Source of the DNA: Hyphomicrobium_A sp964493785
GTDB lineage: Bacteria > Pseudomonadota > Alphaproteobacteria > Rhizobiales > Hyphomicrobiaceae
Direction: 5' to 3'
NCBI GenBank assembly: GCA_964493785.1
Contig: CAZBPM010000001.1
Location: 124,001 to 188,000 of the forward strand
DNA length: 64,000 nucleotides
Of the stretch, positions 52,273 to 61,668 are shown in pieces. Positions within the stretch are counted from its first letter, which is position 1; each line of letters begins with the position of its first letter. The translations under genes and the position numbers were made by a program. Under the pieces are notes generated by a model. That model saw nothing but the letters and a program-made list of their open reading frames with translations. It did no database searches and had not been told where the DNA came from.

Positions 52273-54258
52273 CTAGAGGCCGAAAGGATAAGTCTCCGGC
52301 ATCCCTGCCACAGGCGCGGTGGCGAGCGGAGTCACGGCCCGGGTTTCATCGAACCAGATGTACTCGTCGAACTGGCGTGGAAGAACGGCCTGAAAATAAT
52401 GGCTGGCAAGCTCGGTCTCGGGGCGATAGATCACGCCGATGGCGCGCTCGAGAAGTGGTTTCTTCAGGGCCTCGCGCAGCGCGGAAGAAGCCGTGATTGG
52501 CACGAAGTAGCTGGACTCGCCGAGTTCGTCTGAAGCTATGTGAAATTGATGCTCGTAACTTCGCTGATGCGCCGGGCGTACAGACTTGACCTCCATCGGC
52601 CCATCCCAATCGGAAGCAGCGGCGACCGTTCCTCGATCGGTGCCAAAACCGATGAGATAGGCCTGGCTCCCGAACTCCTGGCGGCAGAGTTGTCCAATGT
52701 TGTGCTCGCCGCGGATTGCCATCTCGGTCGCCGATGCATCGCCAACGTGCGAGTTGTGCGCCCAGACCACAGCCTTGCTGCCCTTTCCGTAGAAATCTAG
52801 CAACGCGTTTAGCGTCTCGAACATGTGGCTGTCGCGCAAATTCCACGATGCGCGCGAGCCGTAGTACATCGTCCGATAGTAGCGCTCGGCGTTGGTGACG
52901 AGCCGTGCATTCTGCACGGCGTCGAAATAGCGCTCACCATCGCTCAGGGCATATTCGCGCCGGCGCGCCAGGATGCCAGCAAGCATGGAAGCAACTTCCT
53001 TCTCGCATGAGCGGTAGCGCCCAGTGAGCGCGGCGCGGCCATAGGTTGCGGGATCCGATTGCCAGGGGGTCAGGCAGCCATAGCGCTCGCGCGCGATCTG
53101 CGCAGCGTGTGGATCGACATCGTCGAGATAGTCGAGCACGGCACGGATCGAATTGTGCATGCTGTAGAGGTCGAGGCCATGGAATGCCGCCCGATTACGC
53201 GGCTGTGCGTCCATGTTGCGCTTGCGCAGCCATTCAACGAAGCTCCTGACTTCCTCGTTGCGCCACATCCAGGTCGGGAAGCGTGCAAAAGCAGTCCATT
53301 CGGCGGGCTGGTACTCGAAATGTCGCACGTAGTGATCGATGTGCGCCGCATCCGGCCAATCGCCCTCGATGGCGACGAAACTGAACTGCTTCTTGGTGAT
53401 GAGCGCGCGGGTGATCTGTTCGCGCATCCGATAGAACTCCGCGGTGCCGTGAGTCGCCTCGCCGATCAGTACGACGCGCGCGTCGCCGACTCGCTCAAGC
53501 ATCGGCCCGAGATCCGCAAGATCGACGGAAGCGAACGGCTCGGCATGCGCACGCACGGCCTCGATAGCAGCCGGCTTCTGGCGCCGGGGAGCCCGTTCGC
53601 GTGGCTTCGTCTCAGCCCAGCCTTCCTCGCCGAGCAGTGGAACGAAGCGAACATCAGCAATATCTTCCGTCTTGAACTCGTCCTCGCTTAGGCGGGTCAC
53701 GCGCACGAGTTCCTGCACTTTGGGATCGGCGCCAACGGGGATGACGAGACGGCCGCCAATCGCCAGCTGTGCCTTGAGCGACGGTGGAACCTTCGGGCCA
53801 CCAGCCGCAACGATAATGGCATCGTAAGGCGCGTGCTCGTCCCAGCCTCGCGTCCCGTCGCCGTGCAGGACATGCACGTTCTTGTAGCCGAGGTCCGAGA
53901 GCTTCTGCGACGCTTTGGCCGCAAGCTCGCCGATGCGCTCGACCGTGTACACCTCACGAGCGATGCGTGAGAGAATTGCAGCCGCATAGCCCGAGCCGGC
54001 GCCGATTTCCAGCACCCTCTCCCCGCCTGAGAGCCCGAGCGCCTCGGTCATGAACGCGACGATGTAGGGCTGAGAGATCGTTTGCTCTTCCCCGATCGGG
54101 AGCGGGGTGTCCTCGTAGGCGTATTCGCGCAGATGTGAGGGCAGAAACTCTTCGCGCGGCACTGCGCCCATGGCCTCGAGCACCAGCGGTGAGCGCACGC
54201 CGCGGCTTTCGATATGGTGCTTCACCATATAGGCGCGCTGCTTGGCGAGATCGCTCAT
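52273..54258 (-). CDS. Fusion of protein-L-isoaspartate methyltransferase and erythromycin-esterase-like domain
   Basis: This 661-residue protein joins two domains. Residues 1-215 match Pcm: MVKHHIESRGVRSPLVLEAM, TISQPYIVAFMTEAL near 60-74 and VLEIGAGSGYAAAILSRIA near 82-100 (SAM-binding). After a charged linker, residues 240-650 match the erythromycin esterase (EreA) superfamily: VVLIGEATHGTAEFYRMRE near 262-280 with the first catalytic His, FVAIEGDWPDA near 296, and VVWAHNSHVGDA near 510 with a later His. Pcm repairs isoaspartyl residues; EreA homologs open lactones, but their native substrates are often unknown. I recall such fusions in alphaproteobacteria, and their role is not settled. 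Confidence 0.85.
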   Translation of the reverse strand: MSDLAKQRAYMVKHHIESRGVRSPLVLEAMGAVPREEFLPSHLREYAYEDTPLPIGEEQTISQPYIVAFMTEALGLSGGERVLEIGAGSGYAAAILSRIAREVYTVERIGELAAKASQKLSDLGYKNVHVLHGDGTRGWDEHAPYDAIIVAAGGPKVPPSLKAQLAIGGRLVIPVGADPKVQELVRVTRLSEDEFKTEDIADVRFVPLLGEEGWAETKPRERAPRRQKPAAIEAVRAHAEPFASVDLADLGPMLERVGDARVVLIGEATHGTAEFYRMREQITRALITKKQFSFVAIEGDWPDAAHIDHYVRHFEYQPAEWTAFARFPTWMWRNEEVRSFVEWLRKRNMDAQPRNRAAFHGLDLYSMHNSIRAVLDYLDDVDPHAAQIARERYGCLTPWQSDPATYGRAALTGRYRSCEKEVASMLAGILARRREYALSDGERYFDAVQNARLVTNAERYYRTMYYGSRASWNLRDSHMFETLNALLDFYGKGSKAVVWAHNSHVGDASATEMAIRGEHNIGQLCRQEFGSQAYLIGFGTDRGTVAAASDWDGPMEVKSVRPAHQRSYEHQFHIASDELGESSYFVPITASSALREALKKPLLERAIGVIYRPETELASHYFQAVLPRQFDEYIWFDETRAVTPLATAPVAGMPETYPFGL

Positions 54259-54413
54259 CGCTTCCTCCTCGGTCAGGAACCCACTTCCCCCCCCGGGAGC
54301 CCCTAGCGTTGATGTCGCTCAACTCGAAAGCATCAATTGAAGCGCATCATAGATTGAAATCTCCGCCACAGGATGAATTCCCTTGAAATCGATATTCGCA
54401 AAGTGAGGCTCAC

Positions 54414-54851
54414 GTGTTCACTCACATTCTCATCGCTGCCGATGGTACCGAACTTTCCAACAAGGCCGTGCTGGAGGGGGTGGCGCTTGCAAAACTGCTT
54501 GGCGCAAAGTTAACGGCCATTCACGTAAGCGAGCCGTGGACGAGCGCCGTGTCCGGCGAATGGGCCTTAGCGTTTCCCGTCAAAGAGTACGAGGAGGTCT
54601 CGGCGGCCAATGCCAAGCGCATCCTCAACAGGGTCGCCGACGAGGCAACCCGGGCCGGGCTAAGCTGCGAGACGATGCACGTTCGTGATCGGTTTGCCGC
54701 TGACGGGATTGTCGAGGCGGCCGAGGCGCGCGGCTGTGACCTGATCGTCATGGCTTCGCATGGGCGCCGCGGATTCGCGCGCTTTTTGCTCGGTAGCGAG
54801 GCGAGCCGCGTCTTGACCCAGAGCGCGGTGCCAGTCCTCATCATCAAATAG
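54414..54851 (+). CDS. Universal stress protein (UspA family)
   Basis: This 145-residue protein starts at GTG 54414. It has THILIAADGTELSN near residues 3-16 and LIVMASHGRRGFARFLLGSEASRVLTQSAVPVLII near 111-145, containing the G2xG9xGS-like ATP site (SHGRRGFARFLLGS). It is divergent from the Pcm fusion gene and thus may share regulatory sequence with it. It probably acts in general stress survival. Confidence 0.9.
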   Translation: MFTHILIAADGTELSNKAVLEGVALAKLLGAKLTAIHVSEPWTSAVSGEWALAFPVKEYEEVSAANAKRILNRVADEATRAGLSCETMHVRDRFAADGIVEAAEARGCDLIVMASHGRRGFARFLLGSEASRVLTQSAVPVLIIK

Positions 54852-55110
54852 AGGCACGGGAAGCCGACTGCATTTGAGCGGCTAGAAGTCGACGTCGTCG
54901 CCGTCTTCCGCAATCGACGGCGGGCACCAAGTGGATCCCTGCTTGACGTAGGCGCGCAACTGCCGACCAAGCGATGTGGGCCACCTGCTCCTGCCGTGGA
55001 TCTCCGAGATGCACGGCGTAAGTGTGCTTGAAAGCCTCGCGGTAAATTGCTGAAGCGGCGCGGGCAGGAAAATTTTCGCGCGGCCCGCTCGCTAATGGAG
55101 GATACCTTGG

Positions 55111-55452
55111 TCAGGCCGCCGCTCTATGCCGCTGCCGCTCGTGAACATTTGGCTGCTGCTTCGGCTGCGGCAGGGGCTGCTGTGCGTCTTGCATGAGGTG
55201 ACCGTAGTATTCTCCATATTGCTCGAATGCTGTCTTCCAGAAATCGGTGTAGACTTGTTGGACGTCAACGGGTGTCCGGCAATGTGCCAATCGCCGACCA
55301 AACTCGACATCTTGTTTGCTGCGCGAGATGAGAAACTGTGTCCAGTTGGCGAAAGCGAGGGAGGCACGCTCGAGAGGCGGTGCAGAGAAGTTCTCGGCGA
55401 ATGGGCCCATCAACGTGAGCCAAGGATTGAAAGGCGTCTTGAGGTTGGACAT
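55111..55452 (-). CDS. Phasin family-like protein
   Basis: This 113-residue protein begins MSNLKTPFNPWLTLMGPFAE, with a helical central part ERASLAFANWTQFLISRSKQDVEFG followed by LAHCRTPVDVQQVYTDFWKTAFEQYGEYYGHLM, the pattern of short phasins that coat polyhydroxyalkanoate granules. The C-terminal 20 residues are Gln/Pro/His-rich. No phaP regulator or PHB gene is beside it. In such acidic-helix proteins alternative roles as stress proteins are known. Confidence 0.68.
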   Translation of the reverse strand: MSNLKTPFNPWLTLMGPFAENFSAPPLERASLAFANWTQFLISRSKQDVEFGRRLAHCRTPVDVQQVYTDFWKTAFEQYGEYYGHLMQDAQQPLPQPKQQPNVHERQRHRAAA

Positions 55453-55720
55453 GGCGGATTCTCCGGTACAGCGCGTACTTGAGCACGATCATCTGCGTCA
55501 TCAGAGGCGCGTGGGATGATCTGCATCAAGCTTTCAATGGTTTGGCGCGCCAAGCAGTGAGCGCGAGGCGCTCATCGCATTGCATCACGCTGTCAAAAGA
55601 CTTTCAGTTTCGCCAACATCATCACACCGCTGAACAGCACGCCGGGCGAATGCGGTGTTAGTCCATCGCCAACCGATAAGCTTGGGGCGTCCTGTCGCTT
55701 TGCGGGAAGGCAAGAGCTAG

Positions 55721-56737
55721 ATGGACTTTAGAACTCACCTCAGATTGCCCCCGAGAACTCTCAATTGGCAGGGATCGGCCCGCCGCATTGGGATCGAGCT
55801 CGAGTTCGGCTCCGTTTCCGCCCGAGCGGGCGCGGGCTTAGTCCAATCGCTTTTTGGCGGAACGATCCTGGAAGAGGACCCTCACCGCTTTCACATCTCC
55901 AACACCGCGTTCGGGACGTTCACTTGCGAATTGGATACGCAGTATGCGCACCGCTCAGTCGGCGAGGAGGACCCCGGTGAAGTGGTGAGTCAAGGCGACA
56001 CTCTGAGCGAGCTGGTTGCCAGTTTCCGCCGTGAGATGCGCCGCCTCTACGGGGAAATAAGCTCGCTCATCGTCCCATGCGAGATTGTGTGTCCGCCGAT
56101 CGGCCTTTCCGATGTGACGAAGCTGGATGCGATGCTCGACGCACTGCTGGCCGCCGGCGCGGAAGGCACGCGAGCGAGCCCCTTCTACGCATTTGGAGCC
56201 CAGCTCAACCCTGATATTGCATCGAGCGACGCTGAGTGGCTTGCAGCCATGTTGAAGGCATACCTGCTCGTCTCAGACTGGCTTCGGGCGGTAATGCATA
56301 TCCACACCACCCGACGTCTTGTGGCGTTCGCAGACCCATTTCCGGTCTACTACGTTGATGCGACCGTTGATCCGGATTATTGGCCTGACCTCGCTCGTCT
56401 CATGAGCGATTACATCGCCGCCAATCCGACGCGCAATCGTGAGCTTGATATGCTGCCCCTCTTCGCGTGGTTCGACGGGCCGCTCGTATACCGCAGCGTA
56501 CCTGATCATCGCATTAAGCCGCGGCCGACGTTTCACTACCGGTTGCCTGACGCTAACCTTGGGGTTCCGGGATGGAGCCTGACTTTGGAATGGAATCGAT
56601 GGTGTCTGGTCGAACGGCTGGCGGAAGACCGGAAGACGCTTGATGCAATGGGTGCCGCCTACCGTGCCAATCGTCGGCGGGCATCGCCGGAGGATTGGGC
56701 GATGAAGGCAAGCGAATGGTTGATGTTGTCATGGTAG
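55721..56737 (+). CDS. Amidoligase family protein (putative ATP-dependent COOH-NH2 ligase)
   Basis: This 338-residue protein has RRIGIELEFGSVSARAG near residues 21-37, the Glu-x-Glu strand of the amidoligase (PF12224-like, glutamine-synthetase fold) family, with further conserved-looking pieces HTTRRLVAFADPFPVYY near 195-211 and WSLTLEWNRWCLVERL near 285-300. The fold ligates amines to carboxylates using ATP. In published gene neighbourhoods such ligases accompany a class I glutamine amidotransferase and sometimes amino acid permeases. Here the permease follows 54 bases downstream, but no amidotransferase is seen. The product is unknown. Confidence 0.72.
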   Translation: MDFRTHLRLPPRTLNWQGSARRIGIELEFGSVSARAGAGLVQSLFGGTILEEDPHRFHISNTAFGTFTCELDTQYAHRSVGEEDPGEVVSQGDTLSELVASFRREMRRLYGEISSLIVPCEIVCPPIGLSDVTKLDAMLDALLAAGAEGTRASPFYAFGAQLNPDIASSDAEWLAAMLKAYLLVSDWLRAVMHIHTTRRLVAFADPFPVYYVDATVDPDYWPDLARLMSDYIAANPTRNRELDMLPLFAWFDGPLVYRSVPDHRIKPRPTFHYRLPDANLGVPGWSLTLEWNRWCLVERLAEDRKTLDAMGAAYRANRRRASPEDWAMKASEWLMLSW

Positions 56738-56791
56738 CGAACCCCGACCTCTCTGCGCAATCTTCAAGGTCGGAGAGCAAGTGAGGGACGT

Positions 56792-58021
56792 ATGGCGCCA
56801 TCGCGTGACGAGCACCCGAGACTCCGCCGCTCGCTCGGGCTAACCCTCGCCGTGCTGTATGGCCTTGGCGTGACTATCGGCGCAGGAATCTACGTGCTTA
56901 TTGCCCCGGCTGCTGCGCGGGCGGGCCTGCACGCTCCCTTCTCGTTCATATTGGCCGCGCTCGTTATGGCGCCCTCTGCAGCTTCGTTCGCGGAGCTCGG
57001 CTCTCGTTTGCCACGGGCCGCTGGAGAGGCGACATTCGTCCGCACCGGCCTCAGGTCGGACGTCCTCGCTCTCATGGTGGGGTTGATGGTCGTGGCAACC
57101 GCAGTAATTTCAGCCGCTACAGTCAGTCGCGGCAGTGCGGGCTATATTCAGGTCTTTTTGCCCATTCCGATGGACGCGATTGTGGTCGGTGTCGTCCTTC
57201 TAATGGCAGCAATTACTGCTTGGGGTATTTTGCAATCGGTAGTGATTGCTGGAGCAATGACTGTTGTCGAGGTTGCCGGCCTGTTGATGATCGCCATCGT
57301 CGGTGCAGCCAACGTGCCAGACATTACGACGCGTCTGCCAGAGGCCTTTCTAGGATTGGAAGGCACCCAGGCATGGACCGGCATCTTGAGCGCTGTACTG
57401 CTCGCCTTCTTTGCCTTCACCGGTTTCGAGGGGCTGGCGAACATTGCAGAAGAGGTGAAAGAGCCCGCGCGCACGCTGCCGCGCGCCATTTTCCTCACGC
57501 TCATTCTCGTGACGCTGCTTTATGTCGTCGTCGTTTGGGTTGCGCTCATGGCAGTGCCACTGGAGGAGCTTGCCACGACCAACGCGCCATTGAGTCTGGT
57601 ATTTGAGCGCGCGGGTGGCGGCTCTCCCGCCGTGATTACCGCCATCTCCATCGTAGCCACGCTGAATGGCATCGTCGTTTTTATGGTGATGGGGTCGCGA
57701 GTGCTTTATGGAATGGCGGCACAGGGTCTCATCCCAGAGATTCTGAGCCGGATCAATGCAACGACGCGAACACCCCTGTTAGCCACGTGGCTGGTTGCTG
57801 CGGCGACGCTGCTGCTCGCTCTCTTCTTTCCGATCGAGTCTCTGGCCGAGGCGACCGCGCGACTGTCGCTGATCGTCTTCGCGTTCGTCAACGCAGCGCT
57901 GATCAAAATTAAGATCGACCGCCAGCCGTCGCCTCCCGACGCGTTCATCGTGCGGCCATGGGTCCCTGTGGCGGGGCTCGCAACCAGCCTCACGCTGCTC
58001 CTCACGGAGTTCTTGCGCTGA
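56792..58021 (+). CDS. APC family amino acid permease
   Basis: This 409-residue protein has about 11 hydrophobic segments. The first contains LGLTLAVLYGLGVTIGAGIYVLIAPAA (the GxxIGxGI substrate motif near residues 25-35). FAFTGFEGLANIAEEVKEPARTLPRAI near 208-235 is the strongest family signature, and GSRVLYGMAAQGLIPEIL near 300 follows. It imports or exports amino acids or amines. It is 54 bases downstream of the amidoligase and likely in the same operon, so it may export the ligase product or import its substrate. Confidence 0.9.
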   Translation: MAPSRDEHPRLRRSLGLTLAVLYGLGVTIGAGIYVLIAPAAARAGLHAPFSFILAALVMAPSAASFAELGSRLPRAAGEATFVRTGLRSDVLALMVGLMVVATAVISAATVSRGSAGYIQVFLPIPMDAIVVGVVLLMAAITAWGILQSVVIAGAMTVVEVAGLLMIAIVGAANVPDITTRLPEAFLGLEGTQAWTGILSAVLLAFFAFTGFEGLANIAEEVKEPARTLPRAIFLTLILVTLLYVVVVWVALMAVPLEELATTNAPLSLVFERAGGGSPAVITAISIVATLNGIVVFMVMGSRVLYGMAAQGLIPEILSRINATTRTPLLATWLVAAATLLLALFFPIESLAEATARLSLIVFAFVNAALIKIKIDRQPSPPDAFIVRPWVPVAGLATSLTLLLTEFLR

Positions 58022-58803
58022 TGACCAGTGACGGATCCTTGCGCACTGCGTCTCAGGCTCCGGTGATTGTCACTTAAGCTTCGGTTTCACCCTAGGTCCT
58101 CCATTCTGTCGAGCCCTAGTTGGGCACGACCCTGAAAGCCCGGCTTTTCCAGACTTAAGAAACGCGGGTGCTTCTGAAGGCTAAGCAGACGCAGAACTGG
58201 AAACCTAAGATAGAACACGAAGAAGTAATTCGCCCTGACCACGCTGTGGGAGATGGCCGCGAACGTCGCCGGTTGCTTCGCGTCCTCCGACCTCGCATTG
58301 ATCTGTATCGATGAAGGTGTTGTCGGCCTTGCGGATGACGGCATCGATGCCGAAGTCTCCGCCCGAAACGTTGGCTCCCCGCACCATGGCGGTGCTCCCC
58401 GCATAGGCGATCGGGGTGGAGGCGAAAGGAGGCATCGCTAGCGCAACCAACGAGATGAGCAAGGCAAGATGATCTGAGCTCAATATCAAAGCGTCCATCT
58501 CACTACGGGGAACTATTCGCGCTGGCTTTCCAAAAATTGTTCTGCTCGGTCGAGCAGCCACCGACGTTCAGTACTCCCGAGTGATTAACATCGCGGCCGT
58601 CCGGTCCGACGACTCCAACCGTTCGGCCGCACATTCCGGCAAGTTAGTTGAGACCAATTCGCTGTCGTCGCTAACTTGGATCAGTCCAACACCTTCATCG
58701 TGGAGATATGTTCCGTTGACGGCTCAATGTCGTGCGCCGGCTGTTGCACGTCTCGCATCTTGGCGAGAGAGGCCCGCTCTCGTCAGGGGGACTGGAGAGC
58801 CGA
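58022..58803. other. Region with no convincing intact gene
   Basis: Several frames of 100-120 codons overlap on the minus strand. One (58205-58561) encodes a signal-peptide-like LALLISLVALAMPPFAS followed by VRGANVSGGDFG, which recalls the start of secreted glycoside hydrolases of the GH5 type, then loses similarity; a neighbouring frame carries a hydrophobic stretch. This could be a decayed secreted-protein gene, but the evidence is thin. Confidence 0.25.
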
Positions 58804-59256
58804 GTGGCAAATGTCTTGATTGCCGAGGACGACTTGATCTTGGCCGACATGGTCGAGATGGTGCTTGTGACGGCCGGCTATAGCGTTTGCGGGATTGCGC
58901 GCACCGTCGCCGCTGCCGTTGCACTCGCCGAAGTTCATAAGCCGGAATTCGCCGTCATTGACTTGCGGCTTGCCAATGGTGGCCTTGGCACAGCGATCGC
59001 AGCAGACACAGATGCACTCGCCGATACCGGAATTCTCTACGCAACCGGCAACGCCAGCGCAGTCATGCTCGCGGGTGCGGCTGGACACGCCTGCCTCGCC
59101 AAGCCCTACAGCTTTCCTGACCTCATTCGAAGCCTCGCGCTGGTCGCCGAAATGAAGGAGACAGGTACGGCCAAGCCGCCGTTTCCACGCGGATTTCGAA
59201 TATTACCGGCGGCCTTAGTCAATAACGTCGCGGAGCCTGCTAATGGATCAAGCTGA
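58804..59256 (+). CDS. Response regulator receiver protein
   Basis: The protein is 150 residues from GTG 58804. The receiver domain has VLIAEDDLILADM near 4-16 (Asp pair), VIDLRLANGGLGTAIA near 53-68 (phosphorylated Asp), LYATGN near 83 (Thr) and CLAKPYSFPDL near 101-111 (Lys). No DNA-binding domain follows; the tail is about 35 residues. Its 3' end overlaps the histidine kinase by 14 bases, so they are coupled. It is likely a single-domain regulator in a phosphorelay. Confidence 0.88.
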   Translation: MANVLIAEDDLILADMVEMVLVTAGYSVCGIARTVAAAVALAEVHKPEFAVIDLRLANGGLGTAIAADTDALADTGILYATGNASAVMLAGAAGHACLAKPYSFPDLIRSLALVAEMKETGTAKPPFPRGFRILPAALVNNVAEPANGSS

Positions 59257-60466
59257 GCGGATTCGGAGGCTGCTCCGTCAGCAAGCAGCTATTGCGAGCT
59301 TCGGCAGTTTCGCACTGCGGCAATACGATCTCATGAGCGTGTTGAATGAAGCGGCTAGAGTATGCGCCGGAAGCCTAGGTGCGCGATTTTCCAAAGTCTG
59401 CCGCTATCGTCCGGTTGAGAACGATCTGCTCATCGAGGCCGGATTCGGTTGGCAAGAAGGTGTCATCGGCAACGTTGTCTCCCGCGCCGACGCTTCTTCG
59501 CCGCAAGGCCGGGCCTTTTCTACGCGTCAGCCGTCGATCTGCTATGATCTGCAAAGCGGCGAATTTGAGCTCCCCGCGTTCTACGCCGAACATGGCATAG
59601 TCTCTACCATCGATGTCATTATCAAGGGCAAAGCCAACGAAAAGCCGTACGGTGTCGGCAACGACAAACCCTATGGTGTATTGGAAATCGACAGCGACGA
59701 GCATCACCAGTACGACCAGCACGACATCGATTTTCTTACTGGATTCGCGAACATATTGGCCGAGGCGGTCGCCACCTCCGCGCGGACGGCCATCCTGCGC
59801 TCGACCATCGAGCAGATGAAAGAACTCGTCGTCGAGAAAGATCGCGCTTTGGAGCAGAAAAACGTACTGGCCGAGGAGCTGCAGCATCGCGTGCGCAATA
59901 ATCTGCAGCTAGTCTACGGCATGCTCAACCAGCAATTGTTTGAAACCGTGGACCAGACCGGAAAACAGGGCATCGCCGGCATTGCCCGGCGCGTATTCAC
60001 GCTGGCGCAGGTCTATGACCATCTCGGCGGGGCGGAGATGACGCGCACGACAGACTTCGGAAAGTACGTGAAATCTCTATGCACCGATCTGGCAGACTTG
60101 CACGCTGCACCAAACGGAACGACGTTGGTTTGCGATAGCGATACCCTGATCCTCGATCTCGATGTCGCAACGGCCTTGGGGATCATCACCACCGAGCTCG
60201 TCACCAACAGCTTCGACCACGCATTCCCCGCCGGCAACGGCGAGATTTCCGTCGCGGTCCGGGCCCCGACATTGGAGCACGCCTCCGCGACAATCGTCAT
60301 CAGCGACAGCGGAGTCGGCTTCAAGGCGAATGGCGAAAGCAAGCGCCACGGCCTCGGCTTGGTTCGCAGGCTGATCGAGCAGCTCGGCGCAAAGGCAGTC
60401 ATCGATTCCAACAGCGGCACGGCCTGGACGATAGATCTGCCGGTGGAGAGCCCGGCGCCGTCCTAA
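59243..60466 (+). CDS. GAF-domain sensor histidine kinase (HisKA_2 type)
   Basis: This 407-residue protein has a GAF domain at about residues 20-175 (FSKVCRYRPVENDLLIEAGFGWQEGVIG), a short coiled segment, and the phosphoacceptor VLAEELQHRVRNNLQLVYGML near 207-228 with the His of the HisKA_2 motif. The catalytic ATPase has TTELVTNSFDHAFPAGNGEI near 312-330 (N box) and IVISDSGVGFKANGES near 349-365 (G boxes). No membrane segment is seen, so it senses an internal or bound ligand. Its start overlaps the response regulator. Confidence 0.92.
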   Translation: MDQAERIRRLLRQQAAIASFGSFALRQYDLMSVLNEAARVCAGSLGARFSKVCRYRPVENDLLIEAGFGWQEGVIGNVVSRADASSPQGRAFSTRQPSICYDLQSGEFELPAFYAEHGIVSTIDVIIKGKANEKPYGVGNDKPYGVLEIDSDEHHQYDQHDIDFLTGFANILAEAVATSARTAILRSTIEQMKELVVEKDRALEQKNVLAEELQHRVRNNLQLVYGMLNQQLFETVDQTGKQGIAGIARRVFTLAQVYDHLGGAEMTRTTDFGKYVKSLCTDLADLHAAPNGTTLVCDSDTLILDLDVATALGIITTELVTNSFDHAFPAGNGEISVAVRAPTLEHASATIVISDSGVGFKANGESKRHGLGLVRRLIEQLGAKAVIDSNSGTAWTIDLPVESPAPS

Positions 60467-60480
60467 GCACGACCGCTACT

Positions 60481-60858
60481 TCATGTTCTGCTGAGCGCCG
60501 AGAGGTCGAGGTTATAAAGCGCCGATTTTTCGCAGGAAAGTTCTCCGGCCCTCTCTTGAAGGCGCGCGAAAAGCTCCTTGGCGATTTGCAACTGCAGCGG
60601 ATCTATCGGCGCGGATTTTGCGAGGCGCTTGAGATGGTCATCGAGCGCGGTTGCGGCGTTGGCAAGCTCCATATAGCCGATCGAGCCGCCGGTCCCTTTG
60701 ATTTGGTGGGTTATGGCTTGCGTCTCGGCGATCGAATTGGTCGTGCCGTCGCCACGCATCGCGCATCCCGACAGCAGACTGCCGACGCTCTCCACTTGAT
60801 CTTTCAGGCTTGCGCAACCCCTCTCAAGAAGTGCGCGAAGCTGGTCCCGGGCTTCCAT
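60481..60858 (-). CDS. HPt (histidine phosphotransfer) domain protein
   Basis: This 125-residue protein has THQIKGTGGSIGYMELANAATALDDHLKRL near residues 50-79, in which His51 is the phosphoacceptor of the HPt fold (HxxKG). It is convergent with the HisKA_2 kinase gene, 14 bases apart. It probably shuttles phosphate between the kinase and the receiver proteins on either side. Confidence 0.8.
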   Translation of the reverse strand: MEARDQLRALLERGCASLKDQVESVGSLLSGCAMRGDGTTNSIAETQAITHQIKGTGGSIGYMELANAATALDDHLKRLAKSAPIDPLQLQIAKELFARLQERAGELSCEKSALYNLDLSALSRT

Positions 60859-61413
60859 GCATTCCTCGCTCGCGTCGTCGACCTTGTGCCTCGATCCACT
60901 TCACCACAGCGGCCACAAAGGCTAGCTGCACTTTCAGGTCGCGAAGGTATGTGATTTTCACTCCAGCAGGTCCGGCACCGCAGCCGGCGGCGCGCCAGGC
61001 TTTGGCTCGAGCGTAGTCGCGTCTGGCTGCACAAAAGGCATCTCAGCGATCATGATAAAACGAGCTCGCCCTTGTAGCTGGCGCATAGCATGGACGCTGA
61101 TGATCTTGGGGATCGATCGCGCGACGCGTTCGCGAGAAGAGCACAAGAAAACCGGCTCAAGCAGGGAACGGCCAATATTTCCCTACCGGGGCGCCAGCAT
61201 ACCGGCGACGTGTGTACGGCCCCTTCATAGTCGGCAGCAAGTTGAGTGGAATAATCGAAGTTGCCCGCGAAGCCACCGGGGGCTCAGCGCGTGCTAACTT
61301 CAGCTGCGAGATATATTGGCAGCGCTAACCTGGATTGGCTTGCGACCGCCTCTCGATCCGAGATGAGGAACATACCGTTCGGGGCGCAGTTGTTCAGGCG
61401 AAGGAGAAATTCC
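60859..61413. other. Intergenic region without a clear gene
   Basis: Open frames shorter than 80 codons occur on both strands. One minus-strand frame (60958-61089) would encode a 43-residue proline-rich peptide. None has a recognisable motif. The sequence probably holds promoters for the HPt gene and for the small protein-regulator pair downstream. Confidence 0.4.
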
Positions 61414-61668
61414 ATGAAAACTCCAACCGTCGATGATCCAAAGCCGAAGCGTGATAGTCTGGGTCCAACCGGACCGGCCAAAGTCTCGGATGACAACGCC
61501 GATAAATCGGACGACAGCAACATGGCCCGTTCCGCAGCCGACGGCGATAGCAGCTACGAAAGCGAACTCGAGAATATCCTTCGCCGCAACGTGCGCATAC
61601 GCCGGCGTGATCCAGAGCGGATTATCCGGACCCGCGCCCCGAAAGTTTTACTTGAGGAGCGTCCATGA
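61414..61668 (+). CDS. Small charged protein upstream of a response regulator
   Basis: The protein is 84 residues from ATG 61414, with AAGGAG at 61401-61406; a longer frame extends upstream. It is Asp/Ser/Lys-rich in the first 60 residues and strongly basic at the end (ILRRNVRIRRRDPERIIRTR). The stop overlaps the next start (ATGA), so it is translationally coupled to a response regulator. No family is recognised. It might modulate or anchor the regulator. Confidence 0.5.
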   Translation: MKTPTVDDPKPKRDSLGPTGPAKVSDDNADKSDDSNMARSAADGDSSYESELENILRRNVRIRRRDPERIIRTRAPKVLLEERP

